Part shown: piece after piece, positions 27,504 through 35,171 of the stretch
Layout: each line of letters begins with the position of its first letter
Position numbering within the stretch: the first letter of the stretch is position 1
Origin: Acidimicrobiales bacterium
GTDB lineage: Bacteria; Actinomycetota; Acidimicrobiia; Acidimicrobiales; AC-14
Direction: 5' to 3'
Assembly: GCA_025463925.1 (NCBI GenBank)
Contig: JAODBK010000099.1
Location: 1-46,465, forward strand
DNA: 46,465 nucleotides
The notes under the pieces: model-generated
Told to the model about the DNA's origin: nothing
The model's input: the letters and a program-made list of their open reading frames with translations, nothing else
Databases searched by the model: none
Made by a program: the position numbers and the translations under genes

Positions 27504-28001
27504 ATGGCCCCCAAGTCCCACAAGCCGGCCGCCGACCCCCGCAACCGGGTCCTCACCGTCAACCGCAAGGCCCGTCACGACTACGACGTGATCGACACGT
27601 TCGAGTGCGGGATCCAGCTGGCCGGCAGCGAGGTCAAGTCGCTGCGGGAGGGAAAGGCGCAACTGAAGGACTCCTACGGGCGCGTCCAGTCGGGCGAGGT
27701 CTGGCTGCTCGGCGTCCACGTCCCGCCGTACGACCGGGCCGATTCGTTCCACAAGCTCGACCCGGAGCGGCCCCGCAAGCTGTTGCTCCACCGCCGCGAG
27801 ATCGACCAGCTCGTCGGCCGGACGCAACAGGACTCGCTCACGCTGGTCCCGATGTCGCTCTACCTCAAGGACGGCCGGGTCAAGGTCGAGCTCGCCCTCG
27901 CCAAGGGCCGGCGCCAGTACGACAAGCGCCACGCCATCGCCGAGCGCGACGCCAACCGCGAGGCCGAGCGGGCGATGGTCCGCGGGCGGCGCGGGGAATA
28001 G
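27504..28001 (+). CDS. smpB: SsrA-binding protein SmpB
   Basis: A 165-residue tmRNA partner in trans-translation. Core segments are NRKARHDYDVIDTFECGIQLAGSEVKSLREGKAQLKDSYGRV and VHVPPYDRADSFHKLDPERPRKLLLHRREI; the basic C-terminal tail (KGRRQYDKRHAIAERDANREAERAM) enters the mRNA channel in the ribosome. ATG 27504 gives the usual MAPKSHK-like start; a TTG at 27492 is less likely. The tmRNA gene lies 57 bases downstream, so the whole rescue system is linked. Confidence 0.96.
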   Translation: MAPKSHKPAADPRNRVLTVNRKARHDYDVIDTFECGIQLAGSEVKSLREGKAQLKDSYGRVQSGEVWLLGVHVPPYDRADSFHKLDPERPRKLLLHRREIDQLVGRTQQDSLTLVPMSLYLKDGRVKVELALAKGRRQYDKRHAIAERDANREAERAMVRGRRGE

Positions 28002-28031
28002 GTGGTCCTGGGGCCCCGTTAGACTTGCGCT

Positions 28032-28043
28032 GCCCTTCGGGGC
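28032..28043 (+). terminator. UUCG-capped hairpin between smpB and tmRNA
   Basis: GCCC at 28032-28035 pairs with GGGC at 28040-28043 around a TTCG tetraloop. It is 30 bases after the smpB stop and 15 before the mature tmRNA 5' end. It may end smpB transcripts or belong to the tmRNA 5' leader; a TAGACT at 28020-28025 could be a -10 element for ssrA. Confidence 0.4.
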
Positions 28044-28058
28044 GTCGTCCTTTGACAT

Positions 28059-28411
28059 GGGGGTGCATGGTTTCGACTTCGGATCTTCGAAGTGGGAGAA
28101 GCGAGCCGTGGTTTCCGGAGTCCACGTAAAAGAGCCGGAACCAAACACAAACGCCGAGCCTCAGCTCGCGTTCGCGGCCTAAGAAACCGCGATGTCCACC
28201 CGGCCCCGGCCCTGCGGGTCGGTCGTGGGCATCATTCAGCAGGGCTCACCCGGGTGACATCGTCAGGTGGTCACTCGGGGACACCAAAGCCTGACTGGGG
28301 CCCGTCGCCTTTGCCGGCGATGGTGACGGGCCCGAGATCTCATCGCCGGCTGCGCTCGGAGAAGTCCCATTGACAAGCCGAAGGACGCGGGTTCGATTCC
28401 CGCCACCTCCA
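28059..28411 (+). ncRNA. ssrA: Transfer-messenger RNA
   Basis: A one-piece tmRNA of about 353 bases. The acceptor stem GGGGGTG (28059-28065) pairs with CACCTCC (28404-28410) with one G-U pair, and the T arm GCGGG-TTCGATT-CCCGC is intact; CCA is not encoded. The tag frame ends at TAA 28180-28182 and reads P-N-T-N-A-E-P-Q-L-A-F-A-A, probably preceded by one or more codons (GAA at 28138); the resume codon is not certain. The tag ends AFAA where most end ALAA. smpB lies directly upstream. Confidence 0.95.
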
Positions 28412-28413
28412 AG

Positions 28414-28443
28414 AACGCTCGGGCGGTCGGCCGTCGGAGCGTT
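28414..28443 (+). terminator. tmRNA terminator hairpin
   Basis: AACGCTC at 28414-28420 pairs with GAGCGTT at 28437-28443 around a 16-base GC-rich loop that can pair further. It begins three bases after the tmRNA 3' end. Confidence 0.6.
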
Positions 28444-28493
28444 GTTGGAGGTGCACCGCACCCTCATCGCACGGCACGGCACCACCACGTCGA

Positions 28494-29315
28494 TCAGATG
28501 GCCGCGAAGAGCTCTTGCATCTCGTTGCGGAGAAGGTCCATGTGGTGCGCGCCGTTGGGCAGGACCCAGAAGCGGCCTTCGCGGACGGCTTCGAGCACGA
28601 TCTGGCCCGCGTCCCGCGGCGACATGCCGCGGGCGAGGCCGTCGCGCATCGCGCCGAGCATGCCTTGCACGTCGGGGCGCATCTCGGGCGCCGCGGTGTC
28701 GCGATCCGGCCGGGCGTTGACCTTGTGCACGAGCGGCGTGTCGATCTCGCCCGGGCACACGACCGACACGCCGACGTTCGCACCGCGCGCCGCCAACTCC
28801 GCCCTGAGGCTCTTCGAGAGACCGACGACGGCGTGCTTGGTGGCCGAGTACGGGCCGATGAACGGCCCGGCGAACAGCCCGCCCATCGAGGCGGTGTTGA
28901 CGACGTGGCCGCCTTCGGGCTGATCGAGCAGGACCGGCACGAAGCTGCGGACGCCGTGCACGACCCCGAACAGGTTGACCGCGATCACCCACTCCCAGTC
29001 GGCGAGTTCGGTCTCCCACTCGGCGCCCATCGTCCACACGCCGGCGTTGTTGCAGACGACGTGCACCGCGCCGTACTCGGCCAGCGCCGCCTTGGCCAGG
29101 GCGTCGACCGCCGACTGGTCGCGCACGTCGGTGGGCACGTCGGCCACCTGGGCCCCAGCCGATCGGAGCTCGCCCGACGTCGTGGCAAGTGCGCCGGCAT
29201 CGACGTCGGCGAGGACGAGCTTCATCCCCTCGGCCGCGAACGCCTCGGCCATCCCCCGGCCGATGCCACTCGCGGCACCCGTCACCACCGCGACCCGGTC
29301 GCGCAACTCGCGCAT
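28494..29315 (-). CDS. Short-chain dehydrogenase/reductase
   Basis: A 273-residue classical SDR with TGAASGIG, an Asp after the second strand (LVLADVDAG, suggesting NAD preference), CNNAG, the catalytic Ser and YSATK. It resembles the group of SDRs that act on lipids, steroids or hydroxyacyl substrates, but the substrate is unknown. ATG 29315 is chosen over an upstream ATG because AAGGGGG lies eight bases before it. It diverges from the membrane-protein gene at 29435 and ends about 50 bases after the tmRNA terminator. Confidence 0.9.
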   Translation of the reverse strand: MRELRDRVAVVTGAASGIGRGMAEAFAAEGMKLVLADVDAGALATTSGELRSAGAQVADVPTDVRDQSAVDALAKAALAEYGAVHVVCNNAGVWTMGAEWETELADWEWVIAVNLFGVVHGVRSFVPVLLDQPEGGHVVNTASMGGLFAGPFIGPYSATKHAVVGLSKSLRAELAARGANVGVSVVCPGEIDTPLVHKVNARPDRDTAAPEMRPDVQGMLGAMRDGLARGMSPRDAGQIVLEAVREGRFWVLPNGAHHMDLLRNEMQELFAAI

Positions 29316-29434
29316 TGTCGCCCCCTTCGTGCGTCGCCGCCACGGTAGCCCTACAGTCGCGAAACGGGCATTGGCCCTCATGTTCGTCGCCCGAGTCCCC
29401 GGTGGCGTCCTCGAGGACGAACGGGGTTGCGCGG

Positions 29435-30106
29435 GTGACAGTCACATCGGTCCCAGGGCCGCCAGAGCTCTCGAAGCTCGGGATCTTCGCCGCGGTCGTC
29501 CGGCGGTGCGGTCCGCACCTGATCGAGGCCACCGTCGTGCCGGCGGTCGTGTTCTACGCCTGCCTCGTCGCCTTCGGCCTGGGCGCCGCCTACGTCGGCG
29601 CGCTGACCTGGTCCTACGCCGCCCTCGCCCGCCGACTGGTGCGCCACCAGGCCGTCCCGGCGCTCCTCGTGCTCAGCGTCATCGGCCTCACCGTGCGGAC
29701 GCTCGTCGCCATCGTGAGCCACAGCTCGTTCCTCTACTTCTTCCAGCCGGTGCTGGCGACGGTGGCCATGGGCGGCGTGTTCCTGGTCTCGGTCGGCATC
29801 GGGCGACCGCTCATCGGCCGGCTGGCCGACGAGTTCTGGCCGATCACCGAGGAAATGGCGGTGCACCCCGGAGTGCTGCGGCTCTTCCGCGACCTCACGC
29901 TGCTGTGGGCGGCCGTCAATCTCGTCTCGGCAGCGTTGACCCTGTGCCTCCTCGTCACCTTGCCGATCGGCGCGTTCGTGGCGGTGAAGCAGCTGTCGGG
30001 GCTGGCGATCTCGGGCGGGGCCGTCTTCCTCACGATCTCGCGCTCACTCGCCACCGCCCGGCGCGAGGGCTTCGCCGCCCAGCCGATCGCGGCGGTCGCG
30101 CCCTGA
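29435..30106 (+). CDS. Polytopic membrane protein, VC0807-like
   Basis: A 223-residue protein with five or six hydrophobic helices. The pattern of a first helix with VVPAVVFYACLVAFGLGAAY, a SSFLYFFQPVLATVAMGGVFLVSV segment, RPLIGRLADEFWP and later VTLPIGAFVAVKQLSG resembles the VC0807 family of uncharacterised membrane proteins; I hold that match with moderate confidence. GTG 29435 is the best start, with ACGGGG upstream. The redoxin gene starts 25 bases after the stop. Confidence 0.7.
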   Translation: MTVTSVPGPPELSKLGIFAAVVRRCGPHLIEATVVPAVVFYACLVAFGLGAAYVGALTWSYAALARRLVRHQAVPALLVLSVIGLTVRTLVAIVSHSSFLYFFQPVLATVAMGGVFLVSVGIGRPLIGRLADEFWPITEEMAVHPGVLRLFRDLTLLWAAVNLVSAALTLCLLVTLPIGAFVAVKQLSGLAISGGAVFLTISRSLATARREGFAAQPIAAVAP

Positions 30107-30131
30107 CCACGGGGCGGTAGCGTCTGCCCTG

Positions 30132-31163
30132 ATGGCCACGGTGACGATCATCAGCGACGAAGCCCGGACGGTCGACGGTGCCGCCGCCGGCGACCGGATG
30201 ACCCTCGACGCCGAACGGTTGCCCGACGCCGTCGGGTGGCAGCTGAAGCCCGAGGGCCTGTGCCAGGCCGACGTCTGCGTCCCGGTGCGCGACCGCGACG
30301 CGCTCTTCGTCGACGGCCGGCTCGACGTCGCCGCGGTCGCCGGCGCGCTCGGCCGCGCCGCGGTCGTCGACGCCGCGGCGGGCATCGCCGCGATCGCCAA
30401 CGACGCCGAGACGCGCCGCCAGGCGCTCGACGGATTGCAGGCGCCCGACTTCACGCTGAACGACCTCGACGGCAACCCGCACCGGCTCAGTGAATGGCAC
30501 GGCAAGAAGCGGCTGCTGGCGGCATTCGCCAGCTGGTGAGGCTGCCGTTACGACCTGCCCGGGTGGCAGGACCTGCACGACGAGCTGCGTGAGCACGGCT
30601 TCACCGTCATCGCGGTCGCCATCGACGACTCCCCCGACGATGTCCGGCCGTGGGTCGACGGGATCGCGTTCCCCGTCCTCATCGACCCGGAGCACCTGCT
30701 CACCGAGCTGCTCGCCATCAGCAACGTGCCGACGGTGCTGTGGATCGACGAGGACGGCCGCATCGCCCGGCCCAACGGCGTCGCCTTCGGAAGCGACCTG
30801 TTCAAGGACTTCACCGGCGTCGAAGCCGAGCCGCACAAGGACGAGATCCGGCGGTGGGTGCGCGACGGCGAGGTGCCGATCGCGGCCGACGCGGCCCGGC
30901 GGGCGGTCGCCGACCTCAGCGACGACGAGGTGATGGCCCGCCTCCACTTCCGGGTCGCGGCCCATGCCCGTCGCGCCGGCGACGAGGACGCCGCCCGACG
31001 CCATTTCGCCGAGGCCGGCCGGCTGGCACCGAGCGACTGGACCATCCGCCGGGCCGCGCTGCCGCTGGTGGGCGACGATCCCTTCGGCCAGACCTTCTTC
31101 GACATGTACGGCGAATGGGAGAAGCTCGGCAAGCCGTACCACGGGCTCCCGGCCACCGGTTGA
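30132..31163 (+). CDS. Redoxin with in-frame UGA, predicted selenoprotein (Sec136)
   Basis: A 343-residue protein if UGA 30537-30539 is read as selenocysteine. Residues about 100-245 form a thioredoxin/AhpC-like domain: APDFTLNDLDGNPHRLSEWHGKKRLL, then Ser134-Trp135-UGA-Gly-Cys138-Arg, and later NVPTVLWID with the cis-Pro. The UGA stands where the family has its peroxidatic or nucleophilic Cys. The same frame is open to TAG/TGA at 31163 and stays homologous in character. The N-terminal 100 residues carry a second Cys pair (GLCQADVCVPV, Cys44 and Cys49); the C-terminus has a TPR-like helical pair. A conventional reading would give a useless 135-residue fragment ending in SW. Selenocysteine machinery is not in the window. 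Confidence 0.82.
30537..30570 (+). promoter_or_regulatory. Bacterial SECIS-like element after the in-frame UGA
   Basis: CCTGCC at 30554-30559 pairs perfectly with GGCAGG at 30565-30570, with the five-base loop CGGGT. The loop begins 21 bases after the UGA and has G in its second position. Published models of bacterial SECIS elements ask for an apical loop about 16-37 bases downstream of UGA, a short upper stem and a G among the first two loop bases; all three hold here. Confidence 0.6.
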
Positions 31164-31188
31164 CGCGCCGGCGTCGTAGCCTCGGCCG

Positions 31189-31557
31189 ATGCCCGCGTAC
31201 GCCGACACCGCCGAGGACGACGAGGACGGGTCGACCGAGCTCGAGCGCAAGGTGGGGACGCTGCGCGTCGTCTGCCTGGTCGAGACCGTCAGCTATCTCG
31301 TGCTGATGGCGTTCTGGTTCTCCTGGCTGTTCCTCGGCGGGAGCCGGCTCGGTGTGCAGATGTTCGGCTCGCTGCACGGGATGGTGTTCCTCGCGTTCGC
31401 AGCGATGGTGTTCGGCGTCCACCAACCGATGGGCTGGAGCCGCGGTTTCCTCGCCGTTGCCATCCTCACCGGGCCGATCGGCGCGGTCTACGTCTACTGG
31501 CGCATCCGGCGCGACGGCGTCCCGCGCCGGCTGGCGGCGGATCAGCTCTCGTCGTAG
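31189..31557 (+). CDS. DUF3817 membrane protein
   Basis: A 122-residue protein with three hydrophobic helices. The first begins LRVVCLVETVSYLVLMAFWF, the second contains FGSLHGMVFLAFAAMVF and the third GFLAVAILTGPIGAVYVYW. LxxxxxxExxSYLxL and the GxxHGxxF segment are the DUF3817 pattern; function is unknown. Its last 16 bases overlap the 3' end of the NuoF-like gene on the minus strand. Confidence 0.85.
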   Translation: MPAYADTAEDDEDGSTELERKVGTLRVVCLVETVSYLVLMAFWFSWLFLGGSRLGVQMFGSLHGMVFLAFAAMVFGVHQPMGWSRGFLAVAILTGPIGAVYVYWRIRRDGVPRRLAADQLSS

Positions 31558-32933
31558 GTCCAGTCGGGCTGCTTGCGATACTGGCGCTCGTCGTACACCA
31601 CCCGGCCGCCGTCGAGATCGACGATCTTGGGCAGCGGGATCGGCCGCGGCCGCGGGCACCGGTCGCCCTCGACGTGCTCGGTCAGCTCCCCGGGGAACGC
31701 CCGCACCACGCTGCCGACGACGTTGCGCTCCTGGGTGGCGAGATAGCAGCGACTGCCGTCGGTCACGCGGTTCAGCCAGCCGGCGATCTCGGCGACGTCG
31801 GCGGCGTTCCCGATGCCGCCTTCGAGCCGGGTCAGCCGGTCGGTGATCTCGCCGGACCCGAGCTTGCACGGCGGGCACTGGCCGCACGACTCGACATAGA
31901 GGAAGCGCGAGAAGAGGCGGGCCACCTCCACCATGCACGCGGTGTCGTCGAACACGATGAACCCGGCGGCGCCCATCCCACTGCCGATGGCCCGGAAACC
32001 TTCATGGCTCAACGGCACGTCGAGGTGGTCCGCGGTGACGACCGGGTTGGCGACACCGGAGAACACCGCTTTGACGACCCGGCCGGGCGCGACCCCGCCG
32101 CCCACCCGGTCGATGACGTCGCCGAGCGGTGTGCCGAGCTCGACCTCGGCCACGCCCGGCGCCACCACGTCGCCGACGACGGTGCACACCTGCGTGCCCG
32201 GTGACTCGGCCGTCCCCATGCTGCGGAACCACTCCGCGCCTCTCGCCATGACGTGCGGCACGTTGGCCAGCGTCTCGACGTTGTTGACGAGCGTCGGGTT
32301 CGACTCGTGGCGGCCTCGATGTCCCGACTCGAGCTCCGTCGCCTCCCATCCCTCCTGCGGCGCGTTCGCGAACAGCCCCTGCTCGTACGGCGGGAGCACG
32401 CGCGGCAACGGCGCCCGACCTTCGATCACCTCGAGCAGCGCCTTCTCCTCGCCGAAGAGGTATTCCTCCGGGCCGCGCACGATGGTGATCGGGCAGTCGC
32501 GGCAGATGCCGGCGGACTGCATCTCCTGGACGGCCCGGGTGATCGCCTCGAGCTCCGGTCCGAAGCTGGCCTTGCACGCGATGAAGGCTTCGGTGGCACC
32601 GACCGCCAGCGCCGCGATCATCAGGCCCTCGACCAGTTGGTACGGATTGCGGCGCATCAGCGCGCGGTCCTTGAACGTGCCCGGCTCGCCCTCGGCGCCG
32701 TTGGCCACGACGTAGCGGTGGGTACCGGGCTGGCCGGCGACGGTGGCCCACTTCCGCCCGGTCGGGAACCCGGCGCCACCCCGGCCGCGCAACCCCGACC
32801 GGTCGACCTCGTCGATCGTCTCCCGGCCGCCGAGCCCCTGGGCCCGCTGGAGCCCGAGGCCGCCGAAGTCGGTGGCGAGGTACTCGTCGAGCGAGCGCAG
32901 CGGCTCTGGCGGCAGGAGGAACGCGGGGCTCAC
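31542..32933 (-). CDS. NuoF-like NADH-oxidising flavoprotein, stand-alone
   Basis: A 463-residue protein related to the 51-kDa subunit of complex I. The FMN/NADH region has RGRGGAGFPTGRKW and NGAEGEPGTFKDR; an SLBB domain follows (ESNPTLVNNVETLANVPHV, then DVIDRVGGG); the C-terminal [4Fe-4S] site is SCGQCPPCKLGSG plus a later Cys in SRCYLA. No other nuo gene is present. It is the third gene of a unit with an acyl-CoA dehydrogenase and a quinone-reductase-like MDR protein, 11 bases after the latter. It probably moves electrons between NAD(H) and another carrier; direction is unknown. Start is GTG 32933. Confidence 0.88.
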   Translation of the reverse strand: MSPAFLLPPEPLRSLDEYLATDFGGLGLQRAQGLGGRETIDEVDRSGLRGRGGAGFPTGRKWATVAGQPGTHRYVVANGAEGEPGTFKDRALMRRNPYQLVEGLMIAALAVGATEAFIACKASFGPELEAITRAVQEMQSAGICRDCPITIVRGPEEYLFGEEKALLEVIEGRAPLPRVLPPYEQGLFANAPQEGWEATELESGHRGRHESNPTLVNNVETLANVPHVMARGAEWFRSMGTAESPGTQVCTVVGDVVAPGVAEVELGTPLGDVIDRVGGGVAPGRVVKAVFSGVANPVVTADHLDVPLSHEGFRAIGSGMGAAGFIVFDDTACMVEVARLFSRFLYVESCGQCPPCKLGSGEITDRLTRLEGGIGNAADVAEIAGWLNRVTDGSRCYLATQERNVVGSVVRAFPGELTEHVEGDRCPRPRPIPLPKIVDLDGGRVVYDERQYRKQPDWTYDES

Positions 32934-32944
32934 GACCTGGGGAC

Positions 32945-33928
32945 CTACCCGCCGGGCCTGACGACGACCTTCCCGACCGTACGGCGCGTGCCCAGCGCGG
33001 TGAGCGCGGCCGCCGCGTCCGCGAACGCGAACTCGGCGCCGACCAACGGGTCGACGTCACCGGACTCGACCAGGCGCACGAGCTCCACGTGGTTGCGGGC
33101 CAGGCTTCCGGGATCGCGCCCCACGTATGCGCCCCAGTGCACACCGACGACGCTGTAGTTCTTCAAGAGCACGTGGTTGGCCGGAATGTCGGGGATCCGG
33201 CCACTCGTGAAGCCGATGACGAGCAGCCGGCCGTCGAACGCGATCGCCTTGCGCGATCGGTCGAACACGTCGCCGCCCACCGGGTCGAAGATGACGTCGG
33301 CGCCCGCGCCGCCGGTGGCATCCTTCACCGCGGCAACGAAATCCTCGGTGTTGTAGTCGATGGCGACGTCGGCACCGAGCTTCTGGCAGACCGCCACCTT
33401 GTCCGGCCCGCCGGCAGTCGCGATCACCCGCGCGCCGAGCGCGCGCCCCACTTGGATGGCGCCGGACCCGACACCACCGGCTCCGGCGTGCACCAGCAAG
33501 GTCTCGCCCTGCTGGAGTGCGGCCCGCGTGACCAGTGCGAACCACACCGTCTGGTAGTTGACCGGCAACGCGGTGGCCGCCGCGGTCGACAGCTCGTCCG
33601 GGATCGCGAAGGTCGTCATCGCCGCCGCGCTGGCCCGCTCCGCCAATCCCCCCGACCCGGCCAGCGCGCACACCCGCTGGCCGATCGCGAAGTCCGACAC
33701 GCCCTCGCCGACCGCGGCGATGCGCCCGCCGATCTCGCTGCCGACCACGAACGGCAACGGCGGCTTCACCTGGTACTCGCCGCGGCACTGGAGCAGGTCG
33801 GGGAAGTTCACCGACGCCGCCTCGATGTCGATCACGACCTGTCCGGGCCCGGCCACCGGCTCGTCGACGTCGTCCAGCGTCAGGACGTCGGCCGGCTCAC
33901 CGAGCTCGTGCACCCTCCATGCGCGCAT
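32945..33928 (-). CDS. NADPH:quinone oxidoreductase-like MDR protein
   Basis: A 327-residue medium-chain dehydrogenase/reductase of the zinc-free quinone oxidoreductase type. The N-terminal GroES-like part (ASVNFPDLLQCRGEYQVKPPLPFVVGSEIGGRIAAVGEGV) precedes a Rossmann domain with HAGAGGVGSGAIQVGRALGARVIATAG. Zn ligands are absent. The family reduces quinones or enones with NADPH. It lies nine bases after the acyl-CoA dehydrogenase and 11 before the NuoF-like gene, all on the minus strand. Confidence 0.92.
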   Translation of the reverse strand: MRAWRVHELGEPADVLTLDDVDEPVAGPGQVVIDIEAASVNFPDLLQCRGEYQVKPPLPFVVGSEIGGRIAAVGEGVSDFAIGQRVCALAGSGGLAERASAAAMTTFAIPDELSTAAATALPVNYQTVWFALVTRAALQQGETLLVHAGAGGVGSGAIQVGRALGARVIATAGGPDKVAVCQKLGADVAIDYNTEDFVAAVKDATGGAGADVIFDPVGGDVFDRSRKAIAFDGRLLVIGFTSGRIPDIPANHVLLKNYSVVGVHWGAYVGRDPGSLARNHVELVRLVESGDVDPLVGAEFAFADAAAALTALGTRRTVGKVVVRPGG

Positions 33929-33937
33929 CGCCTGAAT

Positions 33938-35161
33938 CTACGAGCCCAGGAGGCTGCGGGCGATCTGGCTGATCTGGATCTCGTCGGTGCCGGCGTAGAT
34001 CTGCAGCACCTTGGCGTCGCGGGCGAGCTGCTCGACCTGGAACTCGGCCATGTAGCCGTTGCCGCCGAAGAGCTGCACCGCCTCGAGCGCCACCTCCATC
34101 GCCGACTGGGCCGAGTACAGCTTCATCGCCGACGCCTCGGTGAGCGACAGGCTGCGGCCGGCGCGGGCCAGCTCGATCTGGCGGAAGACGAGGTTCTGGA
34201 TGTTCAGCCGGGCCACTTCCATCTTCGCCAGCTTCAGCTGGATGAGCTGGAACTCGCCGATCGGCCGGCCGAACGCGACGCGATCCTTGGCGTACTGCAC
34301 CGACAGATCGAGACACTGCTCGACGATGCCGAGCGCCATCGCGGCCACGCCGGTGCGCTCCATGGAGAACGTGTCCTTGGCCCCCGAACGCGCCTGCACG
34401 TCCTCGGTCTCGCCGAGCAACCGGTCGCGCCCGACCCGCACGTCGGACAGGAACAGCTCGCCGGTCGGCGACGAGTGCAACCCCATCTTGCGGAGGGGCT
34501 TCGACTGTTCGAGCCCCGGCATGCCGCGGTCGAGCACGAAGGTGAGGATCTTGCGATCGGGCCAGTCATTGCCTTCGTCGAGCTTGCAGATGAACACGAT
34601 CGTGTCGGCGTACGGCCCATTGGTGATGAACGTCTTCGAGCCGTTGAGGACGTACTCGTCGCCGTCGCGCCGCGCCGTGGCACGCATCCCCCCGAACGCG
34701 TCCGATCCGGATCCCGGTTCGGTGATCGCCCACGCGCCGATCTTCTCGAGCGTCAGCAGGTCGAGGGCCCACCGCTCCTTCTGCGCGGTCGTCCCCTTCG
34801 ACATGATCGCCGCCGCGGTGAGCCCGACGCTGACGCCCATCGCGGTGACCATGCCGGGGCAGTAGCGGCACAGCTCGATGATCGGGATGACCATGAACGC
34901 GCCGCCATCCCCGCCGCCGCCCTCGGACAGCGTGGTCTTCACCGGGTCATCGATGTCGCCCGCCTTCTCCTTGGCGATCTGGCGCTCGAACCGGTCGCGC
35001 GCCATGGCGTCCATGCCGAACGTCCGGAAGAGCTTGCGCAGGGTGTCGTACGGCGGGAGGTCGCCGTGCTCGAGCTCGGTGAGGTGCGGCTTGATCTCCT
35101 TCTCCACGAACTGCCGGATGGCGTCGCGGACCATGAGCTGCTCTTCGCTCCACTCGAACAT
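33938..35161 (-). CDS. Acyl-CoA dehydrogenase
   Basis: A 407-residue FAD enzyme. ITEPGSGSDAFGGMRATA, GSKTFITNG, FGRPIGEFQ, and the C-terminal QLFGGNGYMAEFQVEQLARDAKVLQIYAGTDEIQ are standard. The usual catalytic Glu in the YEGT motif is replaced by Ala (YAGTDEIQ). Glu268 in SMERTG instead fits the base position of isovaleryl-CoA and long-chain dehydrogenases, so a branched- or long-chain substrate is likely. A Gly-rich insertion (EGGGGDGG, about 80-87) is unusual. The ATG at 35161 gives the normal FEWSEEQ start. First gene of a three-gene unit. Confidence 0.93.
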   Translation of the reverse strand: MFEWSEEQLMVRDAIRQFVEKEIKPHLTELEHGDLPPYDTLRKLFRTFGMDAMARDRFERQIAKEKAGDIDDPVKTTLSEGGGGDGGAFMVIPIIELCRYCPGMVTAMGVSVGLTAAAIMSKGTTAQKERWALDLLTLEKIGAWAITEPGSGSDAFGGMRATARRDGDEYVLNGSKTFITNGPYADTIVFICKLDEGNDWPDRKILTFVLDRGMPGLEQSKPLRKMGLHSSPTGELFLSDVRVGRDRLLGETEDVQARSGAKDTFSMERTGVAAMALGIVEQCLDLSVQYAKDRVAFGRPIGEFQLIQLKLAKMEVARLNIQNLVFRQIELARAGRSLSLTEASAMKLYSAQSAMEVALEAVQLFGGNGYMAEFQVEQLARDAKVLQIYAGTDEIQISQIARSLLGS

Positions 35162-35171
35162 GGCCGCGAGC

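Noticed and set aside
28052-28057. TTGACA as a -35 box
   Set aside because: It lies within a few bases of the mature tmRNA 5' end and no -10 element follows at the right distance.
30132-30539. The redoxin read as two genes, or as a frameshifted pseudogene
   Set aside because: There is no frame change: both halves share one frame and the break is a single UGA at the Cys position, so recoding explains it better.
31542-32933. Part of a complex I operon
   Set aside because: No other nuo gene is adjacent; the neighbours are an MDR protein and an acyl-CoA dehydrogenase.
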